DNA from: CAZPHI01 sp964586425 | Lineage (GTDB): Bacteria > Bacillota > Clostridia > Lachnospirales > Lachnospiraceae | DNA length: 30,616 nt | Direction of reading: 5' to 3' | Assembly: GCA_964586425.1 (NCBI GenBank) | Contig: CAZPHI010000026.1 | Location: forward strand, 1 to 30,616 | Shown: one piece after another, positions 17,043-24,979 of the stretch | Layout of the letters: each line of letters starts with the position of its first letter | Numbering within the stretch: position 1 is the stretch's first letter | Position numbers and translations under genes: made by a program | The notes under the pieces: model-generated | The model's database searches: none | What the model saw: only the letters and a program-made list of their open reading frames with translations | Told to the model about the DNA's origin: nothing

Positions 17043-17540
17043 ATGATTTTATTACACATCAAAGACATCAAAACATTCATGAATAAACTACTAGTCGCTG
17101 ATACATTCGATTCACTCCTATTATCAGAGGCTGTTCTTTTGACATCAATTACCTATTCCATAGACGGTAAAATCAACAGCGGCTTCTATACTGATGATGA
17201 GCTTGCCACACAATGTTCGGCTGCATACTCTACTTGGGCTTTTGCTAAGCCCAAATGCTTTGAATTAATCAAAGGTAAGAAACTCCCACTTGCTATGAAA
17301 TTCGTATTTCTGTTAGATGAATCTGCAAGTAATGCTATAATAGCTTCTTCATCAGTTCAGATTTCTCCCGAGAATATCTCTGGTCTATTTATTAACATAC
17401 GTTATAATCAGGATGGATTAAGTATTATAACTGGTACGGCTGTCAAAACATTTACCATGGACAAGTCTCTTGATAAAGCATTAGATGCTTATGTTAGGAA
17501 GTTCTTATCTGAATCCGGTATTGATTTTGAGGAAGAATAA
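17043..17540 (+). CDS. DUF5721 family protein
   Basis: A 165-residue soluble protein beginning MILLHIKDIKTFMNKLLVADTFDSLLLSEA and containing SIDGKINSGFYTDDE; this matches my memory of DUF5721, a family seen mainly in Lachnospiraceae. It is predicted to be alpha/beta without membrane segments. Function is unknown. The ATG at 17043 has AAAGGA 6 nt upstream; the reading frame extends to 16920 but the extra N-terminal residues overlap the inverted repeat and promoter area and are rejected. It lies directly upstream of htpG in the same direction, separated by a hairpin that is also the CIRCE operator. Confidence 0.8.
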   Translation: MILLHIKDIKTFMNKLLVADTFDSLLLSEAVLLTSITYSIDGKINSGFYTDDELATQCSAAYSTWAFAKPKCFELIKGKKLPLAMKFVFLLDESASNAIIASSSVQISPENISGLFINIRYNQDGLSIITGTAVKTFTMDKSLDKALDAYVRKFLSESGIDFEEE

Positions 17541-17590
17541 TTACCTTATTATTGGTAAATTATAAACTAAAAATAAACAAATTATTAATT

Positions 17591-17624
17591 ATTAGCACTC
17601 AATCAAAATGAGTGCTAATTTTTT
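17591..17624 (+). promoter_or_regulatory. CIRCE operator (HrcA site), also terminator-like
   Basis: TTAGCACTC (17592-17600), nine bases, GAGTGCTAA (17610-17618): a perfect match to the CIRCE consensus bound by the heat-shock repressor HrcA. One extra A-T pair extends the stem to 10 bp and six T follow at 17619-17624, so the RNA made from the upstream DUF5721 gene would form a standard intrinsic terminator here. It ends just before the htpG -35 box. Confidence 0.96.
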
Positions 17625-17625
17625 C

Positions 17626-17654
17626 TTGACTTTTAATATATGCAGTATTAATAT
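17626..17654 (+). promoter_or_regulatory. htpG promoter
   Basis: TTGACT (17626-17631), a 17-nt spacer and TAATAT (17649-17654). The start is expected near 17661. The CIRCE element abuts the upstream side of the -35 box. Confidence 0.85.
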
Positions 17655-17717
17655 ACCTTTTATAAGGGTCACGAATAGCTGTGATTCAAAAAAAATGTAT
17701 TAACGGAGGCATATATT

Positions 17718-19712
17718 ATGGCAAACGAACATGGTAGTTTATCAATTAACAGTCAAAACATATTTCCTATTATAAAGAAGTGGTTATATTCTGATCATGA
17801 CATATTCTACAGAGAATTAATATCTAATGGTTGTGATGCAATCACTAAGTTGAAGAAGCTTGCAATTATGGGTGAATATGAAGAACCTGATGATTGCGAA
17901 TATAAAGTACAGGTTATTGTTAGTTCTGAGAACAAAACAATCAAATTCATTGATAATGGTATTGGTATGACAGCTGATGAAGTTAATGAATACATCAACC
18001 AGATTGCATTCTCAGGTGCAGAAGCTTTCCTTGAGAAATACAAAGATAAGACTAATGAAGACCAGATTATAGGTCACTTTGGACTTGGTTTCTACTCAGC
18101 TTTTATGGTAGCTGACAAGGTTGAAATCAACACTCTCTCATATGCAGCTGGTTCAAAAGCTGTTCATTGGGAATGTGATGGTGGTACAGAATACGATATG
18201 GGTGATTCTGATAAGACTACTCCTGGTACAGAGATTACTCTTTTCCTTAATGAAGACAGTTACGAATTCGCTAATGAATATCGTGCACGCGAAGTAATGG
18301 ATAAATACTGTTCTTTCATGCCAGTTGAAATCTATCTTACTAATGAAGATGCTGAACCACAGTATGAAACAATTGATGAAGACCAGGTTACAGATAAAGA
18401 TACTGTAATTGAAACAATTGTTGAAGAAGCCAAAACAGAAGAAGTTGAAAAAGAAGATGGTACAAAGGAAACTGTTGAAAAAGAACCAGCTAAGAAAAAA
18501 GCTAAGATTCTCAAACGTCCTGTTGCAATTAATGATATTCATCCATTATGGACAAAACATCCTAATGACTGTACTGACGAAGAATACAAAGCATTTTACA
18601 GAAAAGTATTCAATGATTATAAAGAACCTTTATTCTGGATTCACCTTAACATGGACTATCCTTTCAACTTAAAAGGTATTCTCTACTTCCCTAAGTTGAA
18701 TACTGAATATGATTCAATGGAAGGTAAAATCAAATTATATAACAATCAGGTATTTATTGCTGATAATATCAAAGAGGTTATTCCTGAATTCCTTCTATTA
18801 CTTAAGGGTGTAATTGATTGTCCAGATCTTCCTCTGAACGTTTCAAGAAGTGCGCTTCAGAATGATGGTTTTGTTAAGAAGATTTCAGATTATATTACTA
18901 AGAAGGTCGGAGACAAATTAACAGGTATGTGCAAGACAGACCGTGAAAACTACGAGAAGTATTGGGATGATATTAACCCATTCATCAAATTCGGATGTCT
19001 TAAGGATGAAAAGTTCTACGATAAGATGAAGGACTTCCTTCTCTTTAAGAATATTGACAACAAATATCTTACACTTGCTGATTGTCTTGAAGAGAATAAA
19101 GAGCATCATGAGAATACAATCTTCTATGTAACAGACGAAACAGAACAGAGTCAGTACATTAATATGTTCAAAGAAGAGGGACTTGATGCTGTAGTACTCA
19201 AACACAATATTGATTCACCATTCATCTCTCACCTTGAAGCTAAGAATGAGAATCTAAAATTCCAGCGTATTGATGCAGATCTTGCAGACAGCTTCAAAGA
19301 GGAAACAAGCGAAGATGAATTAAAAGAAATTACAACTACTCTTACAGAGGAATTCAAGAAGGCTCTTAATAATGACAAACTTGAGATCAAGGTTGAAAAA
19401 CTTAAGAATACTGAAATATCTTCAATGATTACACTCTCAGAACAGAGCAGACGTATGCAGGATATGATGAAGATGTACAGTATGCCTGGTATGGATCCAT
19501 CAATGTTTGGTGGCGAAGGACAGACTCTTATCCTCAATGCAAATAATAACCTTGTAAAATACATTATTGATAATAAAGAAGGCGAAAACACAGATCTTAT
19601 CTGCCAACAGCTCTATGATTTAGCACTTCTCTCACATGCGCCACTGACTCCAGAGCAGATGACAGCATTTATCCAGAGAAGCAATAAGATTATGGGACTT
19701 CTTGCTAAATAA
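17718..19712 (+). CDS. htpG: Molecular chaperone HtpG (Hsp90)
   Basis: A 664-residue cytosolic Hsp90 ATPase that remodels client proteins as a dimer. The GHKL ATPase domain shows ELISNGCDA (Glu33 and Asn37), DNGIGMT (79-85) and GHFGLGFYSAF (119-129). The middle domain holds HPLWTKHP and LPLNVSRSALQ (with the catalytic Arg); the C-terminal dimerisation domain ends the protein. Between the first two domains, about residues 208-265, is a strongly charged E/K/D/T-rich stretch that is absent from E. coli HtpG and recalls the charged linker of eukaryotic Hsp90. The ATG has GGAGG 8 nt upstream. A perfect CIRCE site and a good promoter precede it, so it is expected to be under HrcA. Confidence 0.98.
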   Translation: MANEHGSLSINSQNIFPIIKKWLYSDHDIFYRELISNGCDAITKLKKLAIMGEYEEPDDCEYKVQVIVSSENKTIKFIDNGIGMTADEVNEYINQIAFSGAEAFLEKYKDKTNEDQIIGHFGLGFYSAFMVADKVEINTLSYAAGSKAVHWECDGGTEYDMGDSDKTTPGTEITLFLNEDSYEFANEYRAREVMDKYCSFMPVEIYLTNEDAEPQYETIDEDQVTDKDTVIETIVEEAKTEEVEKEDGTKETVEKEPAKKKAKILKRPVAINDIHPLWTKHPNDCTDEEYKAFYRKVFNDYKEPLFWIHLNMDYPFNLKGILYFPKLNTEYDSMEGKIKLYNNQVFIADNIKEVIPEFLLLLKGVIDCPDLPLNVSRSALQNDGFVKKISDYITKKVGDKLTGMCKTDRENYEKYWDDINPFIKFGCLKDEKFYDKMKDFLLFKNIDNKYLTLADCLEENKEHHENTIFYVTDETEQSQYINMFKEEGLDAVVLKHNIDSPFISHLEAKNENLKFQRIDADLADSFKEETSEDELKEITTTLTEEFKKALNNDKLEIKVEKLKNTEISSMITLSEQSRRMQDMMKMYSMPGMDPSMFGGEGQTLILNANNNLVKYIIDNKEGENTDLICQQLYDLALLSHAPLTPEQMTAFIQRSNKIMGLLAK

Positions 19713-19725
19713 TTATAATTAATGT

Positions 19726-19762
19726 ACAATGGGATTGAATATGATTTCGGTCCCATTGTTTT
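19726..19762 (+). terminator. Intrinsic terminator after htpG
   Basis: ACAATGGGA pairs with TCCCATTGT (9 bp) across a 16-nt loop and is followed by TTTT-AC-TTTT. It lies 13 nt after the htpG stop. Confidence 0.82.
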
Positions 19763-19777
19763 ACTTTTATTGAACAT

Positions 19778-19817
19778 TGATATGTACCAGCTTGAAGCGT
19801 TGCATTCGTACATATCA
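19778..19817 (+). repeat. 10-bp inverted repeat in the lepB leader
   Basis: TGATATGTAC (19778-19787) and GTACATATCA (19808-19817) are exact complements around a 20-nt loop. They sit 35 nt before the signal peptidase start, after the htpG terminator. The lepB promoter is not obvious, so this may be an RNA leader hairpin or an operator. Confidence 0.6.
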
Positions 19818-19852
19818 GCGGGGATAACAAGCAGCGCAGAAACGAGGATTTA

Positions 19853-20494
19853 ATGAGTAACTTAGATGATAATAAGGATGGTTTCTACTCTCCTAATGAA
19901 TTTACTGACCTTGAGGAGATTCCTCTTGAGCCGGCTACTACTAATGAGAATAAGACTCCAACCAAGAAAAAGAAGAATCCAATTGTTGTAGAAATTATTA
20001 GTGATTTAAAAATCGTAATTATTGCAGCATTAATAGCCATTGTTTGTAATCGTTTTGTAATTGTTAATGCAAAGGTTCCAACTGGCTCTATGACTAATAC
20101 AATTATGGTTGGTGACAGACTTATAGGCTTTAGATTATCGTATCTATTCTCTGACCCACAGCGAGGTGATGTTGTAATCTTCAAGTACCCTGATGACGAA
20201 TCCCAGAATTATGTTAAGCGTATTATTGGACTTCCTGGCGATATTGTAAGAATTGAGAATGGTGTTGTATATGTTAATGGTGATGAACTTAATGAATCAT
20301 ATATCAAAGAGCCAATGAAGGTTAATAGTGAAATCGAAGAATATGTAGTTCCGACAGACTGTTACTTTATGATGGGTGATAATCGCAATAATTCTCTAGA
20401 CTCCAGATATTGGAACAATACATTCGTAAAGCGTGATAAAATAATTGCAAAAGCTATTTTCAAATATTACAAAGGTTTTGGAATGATTGAATAA
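19853..20494 (+). CDS. lepB: Signal peptidase I
   Basis: A 213-residue type I signal peptidase that removes signal peptides from exported proteins on the outer face of the membrane. After a 42-residue acidic then lysine-rich cytoplasmic segment there is one membrane helix (VEIISDLKIVIIAALIAIVC, about residues 45-65). The catalytic Ser is in VPTGSMTNTI (about residue 80) and the catalytic Lys in NYVKRIIGLPGD (about residue 122). MMGDNRNNSLDSRYW is the conserved C-terminal box. The N-terminal extension before the helix is longer than usual and is rich in D, E and T. GAGG lies 5 nt before the ATG. The htpG terminator separates it from htpG. Confidence 0.95.
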   Translation: MSNLDDNKDGFYSPNEFTDLEEIPLEPATTNENKTPTKKKKNPIVVEIISDLKIVIIAALIAIVCNRFVIVNAKVPTGSMTNTIMVGDRLIGFRLSYLFSDPQRGDVVIFKYPDDESQNYVKRIIGLPGDIVRIENGVVYVNGDELNESYIKEPMKVNSEIEEYVVPTDCYFMMGDNRNNSLDSRYWNNTFVKRDKIIAKAIFKYYKGFGMIE

Positions 20495-20501
20495 AATCTT
20501 C

Positions 20502-20601
20502 CCCTTCGTTGATAATAATATATGGCTGTGTTTACTGATATGAATTCTACTATCCATTCAGTTACATTACCAAATATATTAATCAACGGAGGGATTTTTT
20601 T
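20502..20601 (+). promoter_or_regulatory. RBS-sequestering leader of the DUF1540 gene
   Basis: CCCTTCGTTGAT (20502-20513) pairs with ATCAACGGAGGG (20582-20593): 12 continuous bp with one U·G. The 3' arm contains the whole ribosome binding site. Inside, ATATAT/ATATAT and ACTGA/TCAGT can extend the fold around the middle of a 68-nt insert. Directly after the helix comes ATTTTTTT, ending at the ATG, so the same helix can act as an intrinsic terminator. No consensus promoter is seen inside, and the leader may be reached by readthrough from lepB. A cis-acting RNA switch is inferred. Confidence 0.55.
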
Positions 20602-20919
20602 ATGACTTCTTTAGGATGTAATGTATGCACATGTGCATATAACGAGAATCATTGCTGCTGCAAAGGTGACATCAACGTAGGCGATAAGGAAGCAGTCACA
20701 CCAAGTGGTACTTGCTGTGACAGTTTTAAGACAGGTTCCGAGGTAAATAGTTCATGTGATTGCGAACCAAAGAAATCCATTGCTATTTCATGTGAGGCAT
20801 ACAACTGCACTTACAATGAGAATAAAGCATGTACCGCAGACCATGTTGATATCTCAGGCTCTTCTGCTGATACCTCAAGAGAGACTGAATGTTCAAGTTT
20901 CAAATCAAAGATTGATTAA
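20602..20919 (+). CDS. DUF1540 small cysteine-rich protein, two domains
   Basis: A 105-residue protein with two copies of the DUF1540 motif: CNVCTCAYNENHCCCKGDINVGD...TCCDSF in the first half and CEAYNCTYNENKACTADHVDISG...ECSSF in the second. Each copy has cysteines arranged like a small metal-binding or disulfide-bonded knuckle. The family is common in Clostridia; a cytoplasmic metal-site role is only inference. There is no signal peptide. GGAGGG lies 8 nt before the ATG but is part of a strong helix (separate entry). A weak terminator follows at 20958. Confidence 0.9.
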   Translation: MTSLGCNVCTCAYNENHCCCKGDINVGDKEAVTPSGTCCDSFKTGSEVNSSCDCEPKKSIAISCEAYNCTYNENKACTADHVDISGSSADTSRETECSSFKSKID

Positions 20920-20957
20920 TTCTAATATTTATTAATCTAGTTATTCTCTATTCTATT

Positions 20958-20993
20958 GAAACAGTCTCACATATGTGCGGCTGTTTCTCTTAT
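20958..20993 (+). terminator. Terminator after the DUF1540 gene
   Basis: GAAACAGTC pairs with GGCTGTTTC (one G·U) and is followed by a broken T-rich tail (TCTTATTTTA). Moderate strength. Confidence 0.65.
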
Positions 20994-21117
20994 TTTACAA
21001 AATTATTGACGGTAAACATAAAAATCACTTGCAAAATTCACAAATATCAGTAAAATAAGAAGTGATGCTATTTAATAGGTAATTAATGTTTTGTTATAAT
21101 GAAAGGAATTATTGAAA

Positions 21118-22755
21118 ATGATTAGTGCAAATAATGTCACACTTCGAATTGGCAAAAAGGCTTTATTTGAAGATGTTAATATCAAATTCACAGAAGGTAA
21201 CTGCTATGGTCTTATCGGTGCTAATGGTGCCGGTAAATCAACATTTTTAAAGATCCTTACAGGCCAGATTGAACCAAGTAAGGGTGATGTTAGTATTACA
21301 CCAGGTCAGAGACTTTCTTTCTTACAGCAGGATCACTTCAAATATGATGAATTCATGGTCCTTGATACAGTAATCATGGGTAACAAGAGACTTTATGAAA
21401 TTATGAAAGAAAAAGAAGTCATCTATGCTAAAGAAGACTTTACTGAGGAAGATGGAATTAAGGCAAGTGAGCTTGAAGGTGAATTTGCTACAATGAACGG
21501 ATGGGAAGCCGAATCTGACGCTGCTCAGCTCCTCAATGGTCTTGGAATAGAAACTGATCTTCATTACAAATATATGAAGGATTTGAATGGTAGCGAGAAG
21601 GTTAAGGTTCTCCTTGCTCAGGCTTTATTCGGTAATCCTGATATTCTTCTTCTCGATGAGCCTACTAACCACCTTGACTTAGATGCAATTGCGTGGCTTG
21701 AAGAATTCCTTATTAACTTTGAGAATACAGTTATCGTTGTATCCCATGACCGTTACTTCCTTAACAAGGTATGTACACAGATTGCAGATATTGATTATGC
21801 TAAGATTCAGCTATATGCTGGTAACTATGATTTCTGGTATGAATCAAGCCAGTTACTTGTAAAGCAGATGAAAGAAGCTAATAAGAAGAAAGAAGAGAAA
21901 ATCAAAGAGTTACAGGATTTCATTCAGAGATTCTCTGCTAATGCTTCAAAGTCTAAACAGGCTACATCTAGAAAACGTGCCCTCGAGAAAATCGAACTTG
22001 ATGATATCAAACCATCAAGCCGTAAGTATCCATACATTGACTTCCGTCCAGCAAGAGACATCGGTAACGAAGTTCTCTCTGTTAACGGAATCAGTAAAAC
22101 TATCGATGGTGTCAAGGTTCTTGACAACATTAGCTTTATAATTAACCATGATGATAAGGTTGCATTCGTAGGTTCTAACGAACTTGCTACTACTACACTC
22201 TTTAGAATCCTTGCTGGTGAACTTGAACCAGATGAAGGTGATTACAAATGGGGTATTACGACTACAATGTCATACTTCCCTAAAGACAGTGGTGCAGAAT
22301 TCAATAACGAGAATACCATCGTAGAATGGCTTACTCAGTACTCTCCAGATCCAGATGTTACATATGTACGTGGATTCCTTGGACGTATGCTTTTTGCCGG
22401 CGAAGATGGTGTTAAAAAGGTTAAAGTATTATCAGGTGGTGAGAAAGTTCGTTGTCTTCTCTCTAAGATGATGATTTCTGGTGCTAATGTTTTGATTTTC
22501 GATGATCCTACTAACCACCTTGATATGGAGTCAATTACAGCTCTTAATAATGGATTAATCAAGTATCAGGGAGTTGCATTATTCACATCACATGATCATC
22601 AGTTTATTCAGACTTCAGCAAACCGTATTATGGAAATCGTTCCTAGCGGTCAGTTAATTGATAAGATAACAACATATGATGAATATCTTGAAAGCGATGA
22701 TATGGCTAGAAAACGTCAGGGATTTGCAGAGGCATCTGATGATGATGATGACTAA
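21118..22755 (+). CDS. ABC-F family ATPase (YbiT/YkpA-like)
   Basis: A 545-residue soluble protein with two ATPase domains and no membrane part; ABC-F proteins act on ribosomes. The first domain has Walker A GANGAGKST (34-42), signature LNGSEKV, and Walker B LLLDEPTNHLD (acidic pair near 180). A charged linker of about 80 residues (KKEEKIKELQDFIQRF) follows. In the second domain the Walker A reads GSNELATTTL (about 352-361), lacking the usual GK, while signature LSGGEKV and FDDPTNHLD are present. The poly-Asp tail (DDDDD) overlaps the next gene. The ATG at 21118 is chosen over an in-frame TTG at 21112; AAAGGA lies 10 nt upstream. An antibiotic-resistance role cannot be inferred; the YbiT/YkpA type is usually housekeeping. 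Confidence 0.93.
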   Translation: MISANNVTLRIGKKALFEDVNIKFTEGNCYGLIGANGAGKSTFLKILTGQIEPSKGDVSITPGQRLSFLQQDHFKYDEFMVLDTVIMGNKRLYEIMKEKEVIYAKEDFTEEDGIKASELEGEFATMNGWEAESDAAQLLNGLGIETDLHYKYMKDLNGSEKVKVLLAQALFGNPDILLLDEPTNHLDLDAIAWLEEFLINFENTVIVVSHDRYFLNKVCTQIADIDYAKIQLYAGNYDFWYESSQLLVKQMKEANKKKEEKIKELQDFIQRFSANASKSKQATSRKRALEKIELDDIKPSSRKYPYIDFRPARDIGNEVLSVNGISKTIDGVKVLDNISFIINHDDKVAFVGSNELATTTLFRILAGELEPDEGDYKWGITTTMSYFPKDSGAEFNNENTIVEWLTQYSPDPDVTYVRGFLGRMLFAGEDGVKKVKVLSGGEKVRCLLSKMMISGANVLIFDDPTNHLDMESITALNNGLIKYQGVALFTSHDHQFIQTSANRIMEIVPSGQLIDKITTYDEYLESDDMARKRQGFAEASDDDDD

Positions 22756-23182
22756 TATTTCCTGGAAACATAGAGTACAATACTATGAAACAGACCAGAT
22801 GGCAATTGTACATCATTCCAACTATATCCGCTGGTTCGAAGAATCACGTGTTGAATTCCTAGATAAAATCGGCTATAGCTACGCACACCTTGAAGAACTT
22901 GGAATTATCAGTCCGGTTCTCTCAATTGAATGTGATTACAAAAAGGTTACAAAGTTTGGAGAGGAAGTCATTATCATTCCTACTGTCACAGCATTTAACG
23001 GCGTAAAATTAAGTATCAGCTATACTATCACTTCTGCTGATACAGGTGAAATTCATGCTACTGGCAAGAGCTGCCACTGTTTTCTTAACAGCGAAGGCTT
23101 CCCTATTAGACTCAAGAAAGAATTTCCAGATTTTTATCAATGCTTATGCGACTTAACAGTATCTGCAGATACATCTAGATAA
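22739..23182 (+). CDS. Acyl-CoA thioesterase (YbgC/FadM-like 4HBT hotdog)
   Basis: A 147-residue hotdog-fold thioesterase. The family signature YYETDQMAIVHHSNYIRWFEESRVEFLDKIG holds the catalytic Asp (YETDQMAIVHH) and the helix behind it. It is expected to hydrolyse acyl-CoA or acyl-ACP in the cytoplasm. It overlaps the ABC-F gene by 17 bases: GAT-GAT-GAT (Asp) in one frame reads ATG-ATG-ATG in the next, so four possible starts lie at 22739, 22742, 22745 and 22748. AGAGG at 22728-22732 best fits the first two. Translation is probably coupled to the ABC-F gene. A strong terminator follows within 17 nt of the stop. Confidence 0.9.
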   Translation: MMMMTNISWKHRVQYYETDQMAIVHHSNYIRWFEESRVEFLDKIGYSYAHLEELGIISPVLSIECDYKKVTKFGEEVIIIPTVTAFNGVKLSISYTITSADTGEIHATGKSCHCFLNSEGFPIRLKKEFPDFYQCLCDLTVSADTSR

Positions 23183-23198
23183 ATTATGATATACAAAG

Positions 23199-23242
23199 AA
23201 GAACTGATACATTAACTTATTAGCAATGTATCAGTTCTTTTT
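23199..23242 (+). terminator. Terminator between the thioesterase and the PPK2 gene
   Basis: A perfect 15-bp stem (23199-23213 with 23225-23239), 11-nt loop, and a T-run on the plus strand. The opposite strand has A-rich flanks, so it may also stop the convergent PPK2 transcript. Confidence 0.93.
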
Positions 23243-23264
23243 ATGTGCTTATTATTTTATATGT

Positions 23265-24743
23265 TTATTTTTTCTCCTGCTCAAGTCTTCTTTCAATCGT
23301 ATCTATAATTATCTCAAGAGTCTTGATTCTGCCATAATACTTATTATCGGATTCGATAATATACCAAGGAGCATACTCGGTTGACGTATACTTTATCATT
23401 TCATCAACTGCACGTTCGTATTTATCCCACTTTTCGCGGTTTCTCCAGTCCTCATCTGTTATCTTATAACGTTTTTCCGGAGTATTCTGACGTTCATTAA
23501 ATCTTTCCAGCTGCGTTGCCTTATCAATATGCATCCAGAATTTGATTACGATAGCTCCCCAATCACTTAAGTTTTTCTCAAATTCATTGATTTCATTATA
23601 TGCTCGTTTCCAATCATTTGCCGAACAGAATCTTTCAATTCTTTCCACCATTACACGACCATACCAAGTTCTATCAAATATTGCTGTATGTCCGCTCTTA
23701 GGCATACGTTTCCAGAATCTCCATAGAAAATGTCTTGCCTTTTCATTATAATCTAATGAAGCAATAGGAAATACGTCAAAATCCCGGGCATCAAGGCCTG
23801 ATGCAACTCTCTTAATGGTGCCACCCTTTCCCGCAGCATCCCATCCTTCAAAACCGATAATAAGTGGAATCTGCTTTCTATAAAGTTTATATGATAAAGC
23901 ATTTAACTTATCCTGAAGTACATCAATCTTTTCTTTGTATTCCTTTTCAGTAAGCATTGGTGAAAGATCAACCTTCGATAACTTTGGCATATTGATAAGT
24001 GGGAAATTCATATTAGCAGGCATAATTCCCTTATATGGGCATCCCTTTTCAATTCTTTCATTAATGGCATCTATAATAGTTGTAAATACCACATTCTGCG
24101 CTGACGCCTTATTCATACCGCTCACAACATGCCAAGGTGCATATTCTGTATCTGTAAGCTCAAGCATAGTATCAAACTTAGCCAGACGCTTCTTATACTT
24201 CTTATTCTCTTTCAAATCCTCCTTAGACACACGCCAGCTGGTATCATCATTAGCCAGCAGCTCTTCCAATCTTTCCTTCTGCTCTTTTTCTGTTATATGA
24301 ATAAAGAATTTTAATAACAGGCAGCCATCATCTGCCAATTCTCTTTCAAATGTTCTTATATCCGCAAGTCTTTCATCTGAATAATCCATATACCAGCTTC
24401 TGTCAAATATTGCTATCTCGCCGGTTGCAGGCATATCCAGCCAGTATCTGTATAGCCATGGTCTTCTCTTTTCTTCCATACTTGCTTCATGCAATGCATG
24501 AACCTTATATCCTCTAGGGTCCAGATTCTTAATAAGCTTGCCTGTCATACTACCTTTTCCAGAAGCGCCCATTCCCTCAATAACAATTACAACCGGTATC
24601 CCTTTCTCTTTAAGTTTTTGTTGAAGAGTTCCTAATTCCAAACTCAACTCCTTATTTGCATCTTTTAATGCTTCTTTTTCAACATTGTCAAGATGTGTAA
24701 ATTGAAAATCTTTAAGCATATAATAATCCGCCTTCTTAATCAT
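23265..24743 (-). CDS. Two-domain PPK2 family polyphosphate kinase (polyphosphate:AMP phosphotransferase type)
   Basis: A 492-residue protein of two PPK2 domains. The first has the Walker A GMGASGKGS (57-65), RRPWLYRYW and FDRSWY; the second has EGWDAAGKGG (about 301-310), FLWRFWKRMP and FDRTWYGRVMVERI. Two-domain PPK2 enzymes use polyphosphate to phosphorylate AMP to ADP (class II); which domain is catalytic cannot be read with certainty, though the second carries the more complete motifs. Start: the ATG at 24743 has no ribosome binding site, and a TATAAT at 24767-24762 would put the transcript start only about 12 nt before it. An ATG at 24719 (MLKDFQF) has AAGGCGGA a few bases upstream and may be the real start. 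Confidence 0.93.
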   Translation of the reverse strand: MIKKADYYMLKDFQFTHLDNVEKEALKDANKELSLELGTLQQKLKEKGIPVVIVIEGMGASGKGSMTGKLIKNLDPRGYKVHALHEASMEEKRRPWLYRYWLDMPATGEIAIFDRSWYMDYSDERLADIRTFERELADDGCLLLKFFIHITEKEQKERLEELLANDDTSWRVSKEDLKENKKYKKRLAKFDTMLELTDTEYAPWHVVSGMNKASAQNVVFTTIIDAINERIEKGCPYKGIMPANMNFPLINMPKLSKVDLSPMLTEKEYKEKIDVLQDKLNALSYKLYRKQIPLIIGFEGWDAAGKGGTIKRVASGLDARDFDVFPIASLDYNEKARHFLWRFWKRMPKSGHTAIFDRTWYGRVMVERIERFCSANDWKRAYNEINEFEKNLSDWGAIVIKFWMHIDKATQLERFNERQNTPEKRYKITDEDWRNREKWDKYERAVDEMIKYTSTEYAPWYIIESDNKYYGRIKTLEIIIDTIERRLEQEKK

Positions 24744-24979
24744 TTTTCAATAATTATATACATTATACTACATTTACAACAAAATAACATATTTTTTGAC
24801 TATTTTAAATATTTATTTGTCATTAGTATACATTTATTACATTTTTCTTTTGTTATCTCAATTTTAAGTCATTATTTGACATTAATTACTTTAATTAATC
24901 ATACAAATATGATAGAATGTAAATATGTATTAGCTCACTGCTAAATGCTTTTATTACACGAAAGGTTGGTAACTTCTGT

